A stretch of 64,000 nt of DNA from Gemmatimonadota bacterium (GTDB lineage Bacteria > Gemmatimonadota > Gemmatimonadetes > Longimicrobiales > Gaopeijiaceae), in NCBI GenBank assembly GCA_022826005.1, contig JAJDVT010000075.1, positions 62,001 to 126,000 of the forward strand. The letters are read 5' to 3'. The notes below the pieces were generated by a model, which did no database searches, was not told the origin of the DNA, and saw nothing but the letters and a program-made list of their open reading frames with translations. A program made the position numbers and the translations under genes. Numbering within the stretch: the first letter of the stretch is position 1; every line of letters starts with the position of its first letter. This document shows positions 34,703-44,050 of this stretch, piece after piece.

Positions 34703-35851
34703 ATGCGAACCCGACCCCCCGGCGCCACCGGCACCGGCAACGCCGCACCGTTCGCCCTTGCCGGCCCAATCACCCTGACCGCCCTCCTGGCTCTCGCCGG
34801 CTGCCAGGCCGCCGACTCATCGGGCGACGCCGCCCCACCCCCGGGATCCGACTTCGAGGGCCTCGCCTTCGAATTCGAGGAGGTCGTGCCCGGCGTCTAT
34901 CACGCGCGCGGGACCGGCAGCCTGTCGGTCGGCTCCCACGGCGCGGTCATCGTCAACGAGGAGGACGTGCTGCTGGTCGAGTCGCACATTTCGCCGGCGG
35001 CCGCGTATGCCGTGGTCGAGGAGATCGAGGCGCTCACCGACAAGCCGGTCCGGTACGTGGTCAACACGCACTACCACTTCGATCACGCGCACGGCAACCA
35101 GATCTACCCCGACGACGTGCACGTGATCGGCCACGAGGTCACCCGCGAGATGCTGGAGAGCGGGGCTTCGATGGGCCGGTCGTACGAGCTGTTCGTCGGG
35201 AGGTTGCCGGACCAGATCGCGGTGATGGAGGGCGCGATCGCGCAGTGGCAGCGCAGCGTCGACGAGGCCGAGGACGAAGCGGCACGCGAGGAAGCGGCGG
35301 CAATGCTAGCGGCATTCGAATCCCGCCTGGCCTACACACGCAACTACGCCGCCGGCCAGGATGCCCTGGTGCCCAGGGGCCCCAACACCACCCTGTCGCA
35401 GCGCATGACCCTGTTCCGCGGCGACCGCGAGATCCGCATCCTCTTCTTCGGGCGCGGCCACACCGGCGGCGACGTGGTGGTCCACCTGCCGCAGGAGCGC
35501 GTCATCGTCACCGGCGACCTGCTGATCCCCGGACTGCCGTACATGGGCGACGGATACCTGGCCGAGTGGGTCGAGACGCTGGAGCATGTGAAGGCGCTGG
35601 ACTTCGACTGGGTGCTGCCGGGCCACGGCGACCCGTTCCAGGGCAAGGAGAGGATCACGTACCTGCAAGACTACATGCGCGACCTGCAGGAGCGGGCCGC
35701 CGCGCTCCACGCCCAGGGGATGTCATATGAGGAGGCCGCCGCGCAGATCGACATGACTGATCACGCGGAGCATTACCCGCAGATTCGATTCCCCGGGGTG
35801 TCGGCGGTGGCGGTGCAGCGCGTGTTCGAGTTGCTGGATGAGGGGAGTTAG
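34703..35851 (+). CDS. MBL-fold metallo-hydrolase, lipoprotein
   Basis: 382 residues from ATG 34703. Lipoprotein signal LTALLALAGC. The Zn motif THYHFDHAHGN (HxHxDH, about residue 122), a third ligand in FGRGHTGGDVVVHLP, the Asp in VIVTGDLL and the last His in LPGHGDPF complete the binuclear site. C-terminal helices about 320-380 are unassigned. Members include lactonases, thioesterases and beta-lactamases; the substrate cannot be told. Divergent from the esterase across 139 bases. Confidence 0.87.
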   Translation: MRTRPPGATGTGNAAPFALAGPITLTALLALAGCQAADSSGDAAPPPGSDFEGLAFEFEEVVPGVYHARGTGSLSVGSHGAVIVNEEDVLLVESHISPAAAYAVVEEIEALTDKPVRYVVNTHYHFDHAHGNQIYPDDVHVIGHEVTREMLESGASMGRSYELFVGRLPDQIAVMEGAIAQWQRSVDEAEDEAAREEAAAMLAAFESRLAYTRNYAAGQDALVPRGPNTTLSQRMTLFRGDREIRILFFGRGHTGGDVVVHLPQERVIVTGDLLIPGLPYMGDGYLAEWVETLEHVKALDFDWVLPGHGDPFQGKERITYLQDYMRDLQERAAALHAQGMSYEEAAAQIDMTDHAEHYPQIRFPGVSAVAVQRVFELLDEGS

Positions 35852-35873
35852 AGACCGTGGGCAGGATTCATGG

Positions 35874-35908
35874 GGCATTCGAGCGGCGATGCATTGGTGG
35901 CGGACCGC
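35874..35908 (+). repeat. Short interspersed repeat, copy 2
   Basis: GGCATTCGAGCGGCG, one base, TGCAT, gap, GGACCGC: the inverted counterpart of 15203-15237. It lies between the MBL hydrolase stop and the amidohydrolase start. Confidence 0.5.
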
Positions 35909-35961
35909 CCCCTTCGCCAGTGGCGCTGGCCGAGTGCGGGGCCACGCCCACTGGTCAAACT

Positions 35962-35993
35962 GTAATGTCCGCTTGGCATAGTGTAATGTTCTC
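35962..35993. promoter_or_regulatory. 21-bp-period direct repeat GTAATGTCYGC at the amidohydrolase start
   Basis: GTAATGTCCGC (35962-35972) and GTAATGTTCTC (35983-35993) stand 21 bases apart and straddle two candidate start codons. The same pair, with the same inter-repeat bases, occurs at 58251-58282 before an unrelated propeller gene, in the other orientation relative to the gene. A partial copy is at 63580-63611. Confidence 0.5.
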
Positions 35994-37458
35994 TTTACTT
36001 TTGTTGCTGGCGACGGTCGTGGTGCTGGCGGTCCCGATCGGACCACTGCACGCGCAGGCCGCGGGGGCTGCGGAGACCGAAGCACCGGCCCGGATCATCT
36101 TCGAAGGGGTCACCGTCATCGACGGCACCGGCGCCGAGCCGCGGGCCGGCATGGCCATCGTCGTGGAGGGGGAAGAGATCGTCGCCGTGGTTCCGGTCGG
36201 AGAGCTGGCCGACGAGCAGCGCGATGGTGCCGAGGTGGTGGACGGGAACGCTTGGTTCGCCATCCCGGGTCTGATCGAGTCGCACACCCACCTGGCTACG
36301 ATGGCCGACCGCGCGCAGGCCGAATTCCTCCTCAACCGGATGCTCTACGGCGGTATCACCACGGCGCGGGACATGGCGGGCGACATCCGGTCGCTCATGG
36401 ACCTGCAGCGGGCCTCGCTGGTCAGGGAGATCGACGCGCCCGACCTCCACTTTTCGGCGCTGATGGCCGGCCCCAGGTTCTTCACCGACCGGCGCACGGT
36501 CGCTTCGGCGGCCGGGGAGACGCCGGGCGAGGTGTCGTGGATGCAGTCCGTCACCGAAGACACGGATCTCGTCGAGGCCGTGACGCTGGCGCGGGGAACC
36601 TGGGCGACGGGGATCAAGACCTATGCGGCGATCGAGGGTGATCTCCTCACCGCGATCGCGGCCGAGGCGCGCAGACAGGGGATTCCGGTGTGGTCGCATG
36701 CGCATGTCGGCCCCGCGCGGGCACTGGAGGTGGCACGCGCCGGAGTGCGCGCAATGTCTCACGTGTGCGGCATCGGGAGCGCGGCGATTCCCGACGATCT
36801 GTTCAGGGAAGGCCAGGAAGGGCTGCTCTGGGGGTACTTCGATGTCGACCTCGAAGATCCGGTCATCGACTCGGTGTACGCCGCGATGAAGCGGAACGGG
36901 ACGGTTCTCGACGCGACTCTCCTTCTGGAGATCGGGGCGGATCAGCGGCCCCTGGCGGAAACCGACACGGCCGCCGCGCGGCGACGCAGTGAGTTCAGGG
37001 ACAGCCTGCGCGCGCGGCAGGGCCCCCGCCCGACCGAACCGGTCGACCGCCAACGGCTGGGTGTCCAGGCGAGCTGCGAGAACGACGACGCCTTCGCGCT
37101 CACCCGCCGCGCCTACGAGGCCGGCGTGATGATCGCGGCGGGTACCGACGAGAGGGCCCCGCCCGATTCCGTCTTCCCTGCTCTGTACGATGGAATCCGC
37201 CTTCTCAATGAAGAAGTCGGGATGCCCATGCCGGAAGTCCTGAAGGCGGCTTCCCTGCACGGGGCCGTCGCGCTGGGAATGGAGAACCGCATCGGCACCC
37301 TCGAGCCCGGCAAGCACGCCAATATCGTCTTCCTGAGCGAAGACCCGCTTGCCGGTGCCGAGAGCCTCCGTTCGGTGCAGCTTACCGTCAAGCGCGGCAC
37401 ACTCTACTACCGCGACGAATTCGTGCTGGGGGAGCCGCCGGGGAGACCGCCGGGCTAA
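35965..37458 (+). CDS. Secreted metal-dependent amidohydrolase (imidazolonepropionase/prolidase-like)
   Basis: 497 residues from ATG 35965, or 490 from ATG 35986. Signal peptide SLLLLLATVVVLAVPIGPLH ending near AQA. Amidohydrolase-superfamily metal site: IPGLIESHTHLA (HxH), TGIKTYAAIEGDL (bridging Lys), PVWSHAHVGP and AMSHVCG (His ligands), and IAAGTDERAP (Asp). The C-terminal beta-sandwich closes with LEPGKHANIVFLSEDPLAGA. Likely a periplasmic peptidase or amidase; substrate unknown. The start region is inside a repeated element that may be an operator. Confidence 0.87.
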   Translation: MSAWHSVMFSLLLLLATVVVLAVPIGPLHAQAAGAAETEAPARIIFEGVTVIDGTGAEPRAGMAIVVEGEEIVAVVPVGELADEQRDGAEVVDGNAWFAIPGLIESHTHLATMADRAQAEFLLNRMLYGGITTARDMAGDIRSLMDLQRASLVREIDAPDLHFSALMAGPRFFTDRRTVASAAGETPGEVSWMQSVTEDTDLVEAVTLARGTWATGIKTYAAIEGDLLTAIAAEARRQGIPVWSHAHVGPARALEVARAGVRAMSHVCGIGSAAIPDDLFREGQEGLLWGYFDVDLEDPVIDSVYAAMKRNGTVLDATLLLEIGADQRPLAETDTAAARRRSEFRDSLRARQGPRPTEPVDRQRLGVQASCENDDAFALTRRAYEAGVMIAAGTDERAPPDSVFPALYDGIRLLNEEVGMPMPEVLKAASLHGAVALGMENRIGTLEPGKHANIVFLSEDPLAGAESLRSVQLTVKRGTLYYRDEFVLGEPPGRPPG

Positions 37459-37459
37459 G

Positions 37460-38839
37460 CTAAGGCGGACCCCCGCGTTCCAGACCGTACAAGTGCACGT
37501 ACTCCACGCCCATTTCGTCTCGAGCGACGCCGAGCACATAGTCCGTGCCGATCTCCATCACGTCGAGGTCGTGCGGCAGCTTCACCGTTCCGAGATACAC
37601 GCCGTCCGGCCGAAAGACGTCATGAAGGCCCGAGGGAAGCCACACCACCCAACCGGACGGCTCCTCATAGTCGGGAGGAGCAGGCACCTCCCAACGCCTT
37701 CCCTCGTCATCGCCGACCGGCAACCGGCGAACCCACAGGAATCCCCGGTCGTCCAGGAAGAAGCTCTCGGCGATGGACAGCGAATCGACCACCGGCTGCC
37801 GGCCATTCGTCAGACTCAGCTCTGAGCGGTCGGGTTCGCGGCGCATCAACAGTCCCTGCCAAACCGCGACGAAGATGTCCGCTTCCGTTCGAGCTTTTCG
37901 GGGGGTTCGCCGCTCGACCACCATCGAGAGGGTGGCGTCCAGGAGGTCCCATACCTCGATGCGGTAGGCGTCGTTGCGGGCGTACAGGAGCCTGGGCTGC
38001 TGGCGGCCGCCGATCCAGAGCCTGCCCTTGAGACCCAGCGCGGCCACCACTGGTGAAGTTCTCCCGGCAGGAAGGGGAGGGGGAAGAGGAATGGTTGTTT
38101 CCCATTTCTCGTTCCGAAGGAAGGTTCCGACGGTATCCACCCGGTCCAGCGTCCACGGAATCTGCACGACAGTCGTATACGAGGTCTCCCAGCGGCGGCC
38201 GGGCTGCGGCGAACCGTCGCTGGGCGTGCAGATCACAATCAGGTCCTTGAAGTAGGACCGTCCCTCGGGGCATCGGCCGACGTAGTACCTGCCCAGCCCC
38301 TGAAGGAGCCGCGCGACATCCACCCGGCGGTGATCAAGCAACGCGCCCCCGGGACCGAAGCGGATGCGCTCCCATCCGTTGTCGATCACCAGGGTGTCGC
38401 CCGCGCGCCGCTGGAGACGCGGCCGCTGGTCCTGCTGCGTACGCATCTCGCCCGGACCGTCGCCAGGTCCCCCGGCGGTCCACAGGTGGCGGCCGGAGTA
38501 GTCGAAGGCGCGGAGCTCGCCGCTCCCGCTGTTGAGAACGACGATCGTGCTGTCGCGCAGCCGCGTCACCCCTCTGATCTCATGGAACTGCTGCGCAAAC
38601 GGGGTGTCCACCACCCCCAGGGTCAGCAACGGCTCCGGGGTGAGGTCCCATCCCTCTCCGGGGCCCCACAGCGGCTCGTTGTTCACGACCATGCGGACGC
38701 GCGCGCTGTCCGTCACGCTGTATCCGGGCGCCTGGAGCGACTCCACGACACCTTCGGAGCAGCCCCAGGCGGTCACAACCAGCCACAACACCGTGAGCGA
38801 TTCGAAGCGAAGTCTCCGATGTCCCGTCGGCGCGTTCAT
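37460..38839 (-). CDS. 6-bladed beta-propeller lipoprotein
   Basis: 459 residues from ATG 38839 (38857 also possible). Lipobox VVTAWGCSEG. Core GRHLWTAGGPGDGPGEMRTQ at about residue 105. Longer than its relatives, with an insertion around 290-350 (RRTPRKARTEADIFVAVWQG). Ends ADYVLGVARDEMG-like, the closing blade shared with the plus-strand trio downstream (DDYILGIHKDE). Convergent with the amidohydrolase gene, with one base between stops. Confidence 0.8.
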   Translation of the reverse strand: MNAPTGHRRLRFESLTVLWLVVTAWGCSEGVVESLQAPGYSVTDSARVRMVVNNEPLWGPGEGWDLTPEPLLTLGVVDTPFAQQFHEIRGVTRLRDSTIVVLNSGSGELRAFDYSGRHLWTAGGPGDGPGEMRTQQDQRPRLQRRAGDTLVIDNGWERIRFGPGGALLDHRRVDVARLLQGLGRYYVGRCPEGRSYFKDLIVICTPSDGSPQPGRRWETSYTTVVQIPWTLDRVDTVGTFLRNEKWETTIPLPPPLPAGRTSPVVAALGLKGRLWIGGRQQPRLLYARNDAYRIEVWDLLDATLSMVVERRTPRKARTEADIFVAVWQGLLMRREPDRSELSLTNGRQPVVDSLSIAESFFLDDRGFLWVRRLPVGDDEGRRWEVPAPPDYEEPSGWVVWLPSGLHDVFRPDGVYLGTVKLPHDLDVMEIGTDYVLGVARDEMGVEYVHLYGLERGGPP

Positions 38840-38964
38840 CGACCGCGTGTCTCCCAAGTCAGCAACTTCACAGGTGGCGCAGGGGTATCAGAAGCGTAGG
38901 CGCCGGCCCGCTGGCAGCAACACATTGCGGGTTGACACTGTTTCATTTCATTTCATTCCGGACT

Positions 38965-40224
38965 ATGGCAACAACTGCGGAGGAGTTCGTGAGTATCCCG
39001 GTCAACACGGCCGCGGAGTCGGCAGAGCGCCTGCTTCGATGGTCGCGGCTCGTCCTGCTCTCGTCGGTTCTCGTCTCCGCATCGTGCGGCGACGGAGGGT
39101 CGCCCGGCTCCGGGGATGTGCTCGCAAGCTGGAGCCTGTCCGCCGAGCCCATCGTCTCAATCGGCGGGGCCGACGAGCGCGAGGGCTACCTGCTGCACCG
39201 CGTCGTCGGCGCGACCCGTCTCGGGGACGGCCGCATCGTCGTCGCCAACGGAAGCAGTCTGCAACTGCGGTACTACGATCGGCAAGGGAACCACCTCTTC
39301 GACGCCGGGGGCGAGGGCGAGGGGCCGGGCGAGCTGCAACCGCCCCTCGACCACTTCACCCGCCTTCCCGGAGACTCGGTCCTGGTGGCTTCCTTTCAGT
39401 CCGGATTCACTCGATTCGGACCTGACGGCCAGTACGCAAGTTCGATTCCGTACATGCTGCCTTCGCGCGGAGACTGCTGGTCCTTCGAGGGCAACCACCT
39501 GCTGCCCGATGGCTCGCACCTGCTGGGCTACTCGGGCAACAGTCGCTTCACCGACACCAATCAGCCGTGCCCGAACACCAGCGAGACACGGCCACCGGTG
39601 GTGATCGGGCGGTTCATCCCCACTACCGACTACATCGATACGATCGCCGTACTGCCTGGCGGGGAGCGGACCGATGACCCGTTGTCGAGCTTGCACGCCT
39701 ATCCGAAGGACCTGGTCCTCGGGATTGCGCAAGACCGCATCTACCTCGGGGACACCGGGTCCGACAACATCGTCGTGGTTGGCTTCCTCGGTGACACCAT
39801 CGGAGTCATTCCCGTCCCCTTTGAGCCGGTTCCCGTGCCCGCCGACGCCAGGGAAAAGCAGTTCGAGGATGTGGAGTTGACCAGCGGGGAACTGGCCTTC
39901 ACGGAGCGCTGGACCTTCATCTATCCGGATCACTATCCCCTCTACGCCAGACTTGTGGCGGCTCCCGCGCATCGGGTCTGGGTGATGGCCTATCCACCGC
40001 TGAGGGAGTGGGCGTTCTCGCAGATGCTGACCCATCCGACCGTTTTCCGCCGGCTGGACGGCAAAGCAAAGTGGAGAATCGTCCGTCCCGACGGGTTGCC
40101 GATCGCCGAGGTGAGAACGCCTCCCGGGTTCTTCCTGCTTGAGGTGGGCGACGACTACATCCTGGGCATCCACAAGGACGAACTCGATCGGGAAAGTGTG
40201 CAGCTCTATCGCTTGATGCGGTGA
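38965..40224 (+). CDS. 6-bladed beta-propeller lipoprotein, trio copy 1
   Basis: 419 residues from ATG 38965; lipobox VLVSASCGDG. Signature GADEREGYLLHRVVGATRLG and FDAGGEGEGPGELQPPLDHF; ends VGDDYILGIHKDELDRESVQ, then LYRLMR. Three paralogues lie head to tail from here to 42688, with spaces of 60 and 10 bases, probably one operon. The divergent propeller gene on the other side may share its promoter region. Confidence 0.82.
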   Translation: MATTAEEFVSIPVNTAAESAERLLRWSRLVLLSSVLVSASCGDGGSPGSGDVLASWSLSAEPIVSIGGADEREGYLLHRVVGATRLGDGRIVVANGSSLQLRYYDRQGNHLFDAGGEGEGPGELQPPLDHFTRLPGDSVLVASFQSGFTRFGPDGQYASSIPYMLPSRGDCWSFEGNHLLPDGSHLLGYSGNSRFTDTNQPCPNTSETRPPVVIGRFIPTTDYIDTIAVLPGGERTDDPLSSLHAYPKDLVLGIAQDRIYLGDTGSDNIVVVGFLGDTIGVIPVPFEPVPVPADAREKQFEDVELTSGELAFTERWTFIYPDHYPLYARLVAAPAHRVWVMAYPPLREWAFSQMLTHPTVFRRLDGKAKWRIVRPDGLPIAEVRTPPGFFLLEVGDDYILGIHKDELDRESVQLYRLMR

Positions 40225-40284
40225 AATCGCGACTATTGCCCGGAGTGCTCCATTCCCTATCCGTCACTGCTCACGCGCCCGTGG

Positions 40285-41475
40285 TTGCGCGCCCTCCTCT
40301 TCGGGTCGTTGCTCCACTCCGCATCATGCGACACCGACGATGCACCCGGCCCTGGCGGCGCGCCGCCAGGCTGGCGCCTCTCCGACGAGCCCATCGTCGT
40401 CATCGGCGGCGCCGACGAACGCGAGGGCTACCTTCTCCACTGGGTCACCGGAGCGACACGTCTGAGCGACGGCCGCATCGTCGTCGCAAACGAAAGCACC
40501 TCCGAGCTGAAGTACTACGATCCGGAGGGGACGCACCTCTTCGACGTCGGAGGCGAGGGCGGTGGCCCAGGCGAATTTGCCGGGTCGTTGGCGCGTCTCG
40601 TCCGCACTCGCGGCGACTCCGTCCTGGTGCTTACCACGCAGTCGGAGATCACTCGGTTCGGGCCTGATGGACGGTACGCAGCCTCGAGTCGCTACCGTTT
40701 GCCGCCGTCCGGACACTGCCGAGTGATCGAGGGTCGCGAACGCCTGCTTCCCGATGGTTCGATCGTGCTCGGTTACGGAGTCTTCATCGGTAGCAACAGT
40801 CTTGGCGAGGAATGCCCGCCCCCGACGCCCGGCGAGGCGCGCCAACCCATGGTGGTCGGGCGATTCGTCCCGGCGACCGGAGGCTTCGATACCATCGCGG
40901 AGCTGCCCGCCGCGGAGAGGACCTCCGATCCCCAGACCATGCATGCCTATCCGAGGAACCGGGTCTACGGAATCGGACACGACCGCATCTATCTCGGCGA
41001 CACCGGCTCGGACACCGTCCTCGCGATGAGCTTGAGCGGCGACCTGATCGCACTGCTTCCGGTTCCCTTCGAGCCGCGTCCCGTTCCCGACGACGCCAGG
41101 GAGCAGTTGTTCCGGGAGATGGAGTTCACGAGGCCAGGCCAGAGCATGACGCTCCGCTGGACCCTGATCTATCCGGACCAATATCCCCGCTACGCGCGGC
41201 TTGTGGCGGCCCCCGGGGAGCGGGTCTGGGTAATGGCCTATCCGCCGTTGAGGGAACCGGGGTTTCCGTGGCATCTGGAGAGCCCGATATCCTTCCGGCG
41301 CCTGGACGACGGAGGTGCCCGGTGGAGCGTCCTGAATCGTGAGGGAGTCGCGATCGCCGAGTTGCAGACGCCGCCGGGCTTTTTTCTGCTCGAAGTGGGA
41401 GACGACGACATCCTCGGGATCCACAAGGACGAGTTCGAGCGCGAGAGCGTCCGGGTTTATGGGCTGATTCGATAA
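40285..41475 (+). CDS. 6-bladed beta-propeller lipoprotein, trio copy 2
   Basis: 396 residues from TTG 40285, which gives a short lipoprotein signal LRALLFGSLLHSASCDTDD. No ATG or GTG is in frame upstream, so the start rests on position and signal. GADEREGYLLHWVTGATRLS and DVGGEGGGPGEFAGSLARLV mark the family. Ends VYGLIR. Function unknown. Confidence 0.8.
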   Translation: MRALLFGSLLHSASCDTDDAPGPGGAPPGWRLSDEPIVVIGGADEREGYLLHWVTGATRLSDGRIVVANESTSELKYYDPEGTHLFDVGGEGGGPGEFAGSLARLVRTRGDSVLVLTTQSEITRFGPDGRYAASSRYRLPPSGHCRVIEGRERLLPDGSIVLGYGVFIGSNSLGEECPPPTPGEARQPMVVGRFVPATGGFDTIAELPAAERTSDPQTMHAYPRNRVYGIGHDRIYLGDTGSDTVLAMSLSGDLIALLPVPFEPRPVPDDAREQLFREMEFTRPGQSMTLRWTLIYPDQYPRYARLVAAPGERVWVMAYPPLREPGFPWHLESPISFRRLDDGGARWSVLNREGVAIAELQTPPGFFLLEVGDDDILGIHKDEFERESVRVYGLIR

Positions 41476-41485
41476 GAGCGGGAGT

Positions 41486-42688
41486 ATGAATACGCCGACA
41501 CATGTCACCGCAGCTTCGGCAACCCGCCTACCCCAGGCCATGAAGCTCCTTTTGTTCGCGCCGGTACTCGCCACAGCGTCATGTGGCGGCGACACGGGCT
41601 CCGGTTCGCCGGACGCGCTCGCAAGCTGGACGCTGTCCGAGGAGCCCATCGTCGTCGTGGGAGGTGCCGACGAACGCGAGGGCTACCTTCTTCACCAGGT
41701 CATCGGAGCGACGCGACTCGGTGATGGCCGCATCGTCATCGCGAACGGAAGCACTCTGCAACTGCGGTACTACGATCCGCAGGGGAACCACCTCTTCGAC
41801 GCCGGTGGCAAGGGCGAGGGGCCGGGTGAGTTTCAAACGCTGGACCACTTCACCCGCCTTCCCGGAGACTCGGTCGTGGCGCTCTCCCGGGCGCGGCAGC
41901 TCGTTCGATTCGGTCCCGACGGCCGGTACGCAGGTTCGAGTCCCTACGAACCGTCACCCTGCCAGGGATGCATGTGTCACGACGGCTTCCTTGTCCCCGA
42001 TGGTTCGCTCCTGCTGGTCTACTCTCTCTATGCAGGTGGCTTGCAGTCCCGGGATTGCCCGATTCCGAGCGAGCTGCGGCCCACGGCGGTGATCGGACGA
42101 TTCGACCCTGCGACCGGGGTTCTCGATTCAATCGCTGAATTGCCCGGGGCGGAGCTGAGCTACCCGGTCGAGGGCAGGATGTTTGCCTACCCGGGGAATC
42201 TGGTCCAGGGGATCGCGCCCGACCGAGTCTACCTCGGGGACACCGAGTCGGACGTCATTCTCGAGATGAGTTTCCGCGGTGACACCATCGCGACCCTGCC
42301 GGTCCCCTTCGATCCGGCCCCCGTGTCCGCCGACGCCAGGCAACAGCCCGACGAGCCGGAGTCCCGCTGGACGTACACCTACCCGGATCGCTACCCCCGC
42401 TACGCGCGACTTGTCGCGGCGCCCGGCGAACGGGTCTGGGTGATGGCGTATCCACACGCCAGGGAGCCAATGTTGATTCACGGTTACCTGGTGAGTCCCA
42501 CCCTGTTCCGTCGGTTTGAGGACGGCGGGGCGCTGTGGAGGGTGGTGGCCCGCGATGGATTGTCGGTCGCAGAATTGCGAACGCCGGAAGGGTTCTTTCT
42601 GTTGGAAGTCGGTGCCGGCTACATCCTGGGAACCCACAAGGACGAGTTCGAGCGCGAGAGCGTGCAGCTCTATCGGTTGATGCGTTGA
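41486..42688 (+). CDS. 6-bladed beta-propeller lipoprotein, trio copy 3
   Basis: 400 residues; ATG start, or ATG 18 codons on (MKLLLFAPVLATASCGGD, a clean lipoprotein signal that I find equally likely). GADEREGYLLHQVIGATRLG and DAGGKGEGPGEFQTLDHFTR. More like copy 1 than copy 2 in the first blades. Its stop adjoins the PIN remnant. Confidence 0.82.
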   Translation: MNTPTHVTAASATRLPQAMKLLLFAPVLATASCGGDTGSGSPDALASWTLSEEPIVVVGGADEREGYLLHQVIGATRLGDGRIVIANGSTLQLRYYDPQGNHLFDAGGKGEGPGEFQTLDHFTRLPGDSVVALSRARQLVRFGPDGRYAGSSPYEPSPCQGCMCHDGFLVPDGSLLLVYSLYAGGLQSRDCPIPSELRPTAVIGRFDPATGVLDSIAELPGAELSYPVEGRMFAYPGNLVQGIAPDRVYLGDTESDVILEMSFRGDTIATLPVPFDPAPVSADARQQPDEPESRWTYTYPDRYPRYARLVAAPGERVWVMAYPHAREPMLIHGYLVSPTLFRRFEDGGALWRVVARDGLSVAELRTPEGFFLLEVGAGYILGTHKDEFERESVQLYRLMR

Positions 42689-42752
42689 CACCCCAGAGCA
42701 ACCTGTCGGCAATCACCAGCGCAAGTCCATGGGCGATCGCGGTCGCCAGCGG
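42689..42752 (-). pseudogene. Remnant of a PIN toxin 3' end (left flank of the TrlF module)
   Basis: On the minus strand PLATAIAHGLALVIADRLLW matches the C-terminal part of the intact VapC at 47023-47415 (FIAATAMVHGLTLVTADRSL). The DNA agrees at about four positions in five with 47050-47113. Together the two make imperfect direct repeats around 42.8-47.0 kb. Confidence 0.6.
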
Positions 42753-42766
42753 ACCCTGCCCCCCCC

Positions 42767-42803
42767 TCACCACCCCATCATCGCCACCGCCTCACCCGGC
42801 TAC
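42767..42803 (-). pseudogene. Remnant of the sortilin-like gene 3' end
   Basis: The minus strand reads PGEAVAMMGW and a stop, against KPGEAVMMVGR and a stop at the end of the gene finishing at 47998. 32 of 37 bases agree. It lies 14 bases from the PIN remnant; the intact counterparts are about 0.9 kb apart, so a deletion followed duplication. Confidence 0.6.
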
Positions 42804-42820
42804 TGAATCCCTTTCCACGA

Positions 42821-44050
42821 CTAACTCGCTGCCCACACGACCAGTCGGAGCTCGCTCTCGTCGATGATGGTGTACTCGGGCACCCGCCCGGAAAGGTCGG
42901 TGCTATCGCCGAGAATGATCGGCACGCCATCCCCCCGCCGGTCCATGATCCGCGATCGACCCAGACTCTCGTCGGCCGGGACCGAACAACGGGCCAGCAT
43001 CGAAACGATCAGTTCGTTCCGGCTGTACTGCCGGAGGTGCATGCTGTCGGTAGTCAACGTGTTGGCGAGCGACCCCGGTACGTAGAGTTCGAGGCGGTCC
43101 GCAAACATGTGAAGGCGGATCCTCGCGCCGGCCATCGAGTAGTCGCGGTGGGCGACGGCGTTGGCGAGCGCCTCGAACACCGCCCTCTCACTGAACTGCG
43201 GGCGGTCCACACGGGCGGTCTTCTTCGTGGCCCGAACAAGCATGTTGCGTCGCACGAAGCGCAGGGCCTGGAAGATCTGGTTGTCCAGCGGCCCGCCGAT
43301 GTCCCTCGCGTCGGTCTGGTAGTTCACGTCACGACGCTCGCCTGCGTAGCTCACTGCCTGCACATAGGCGTGGGGCATCCAGTCCGTCGGTGACGACGAG
43401 CACAGCAACGCTCCGCTCACGGTGATCCGAGCCACATCGTCTTCGTCATACGCGACAAGGCGAAGTTTGCGCAGAGCGGTCGGCGTGACCTCGGCATCCG
43501 GCGACAGAAAACGGCGAACCAGCCGCCCGCTCAGGTCCTCCGGGGTGGACCCCGGGATTGGGGTTTCGTCAAACCGGATGATGCGGGACTGGCTTCGTTC
43601 CTGGAGAAGACGAGCAAGCACCTCGGCAGGGAGTCTTCTCTTCGAACTCCCAATGCGCCGAAAGTAGCCCCCAGGGCTCTCATGCACGAAGAGGCTCCGC
43701 GGCACGACAACCTCGATGACGCTGCGAAGTTCGCCGTCGCTGTCGGACAGCTCCAGCTTGTTGATCTCGGCATCAAGGGGCGGTTTGACCGAGTCATTGC
43801 ACATTTGCCTGACCCAGGCTTCGACGATGTCCAGCCTCTTCAAAGGGATTCCCACGACTTCCCGGGTCTTGTCCGCTACGCCCAGAACCAGCGTCCCTCC
43901 TCTGGAGTTGGCCATGGCGGCCATCTCGTCGGCAAGGTCGTTACGCTTTGGCCCCGCAACCTCATTGCCGGCGATCAGTATCCGCTTCAGCTCCAGCGTC
44001 GAATCCTCGCCGAGCCGAATTCGACGTGCCAGGGCCTCTGTGTCCCTCAC
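42821..44050 (-). CDS. AlbA_2 (Schlafen-type) and HATPase-like DNA-binding/ATPase protein
   Basis: 409 residues. N-terminal AlbA_2 domain (EDSTLELKRIL and NSRGGTLVLGVADKTREVVG, residues about 14-65), then a C-terminal GHKL-like ATP-binding part of the RecG-C/HATPase_c_4 type (ERAVFEALANAVAHRDYSMA, then DRLELYVPGSL and RRGDGVPII). Such proteins are found as regulators and in phage defence. It starts with ATGA overlapping the stop of the TrlF-like gene, so it is made from the same message. Its exact activity is unknown. Confidence 0.85.
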   Translation of the reverse strand: MRDTEALARRIRLGEDSTLELKRILIAGNEVAGPKRNDLADEMAAMANSRGGTLVLGVADKTREVVGIPLKRLDIVEAWVRQMCNDSVKPPLDAEINKLELSDSDGELRSVIEVVVPRSLFVHESPGGYFRRIGSSKRRLPAEVLARLLQERSQSRIIRFDETPIPGSTPEDLSGRLVRRFLSPDAEVTPTALRKLRLVAYDEDDVARITVSGALLCSSSPTDWMPHAYVQAVSYAGERRDVNYQTDARDIGGPLDNQIFQALRFVRRNMLVRATKKTARVDRPQFSERAVFEALANAVAHRDYSMAGARIRLHMFADRLELYVPGSLANTLTTDSMHLRQYSRNELIVSMLARCSVPADESLGRSRIMDRRGDGVPIILGDSTDLSGRVPEYTIIDESELRLVVWAAS

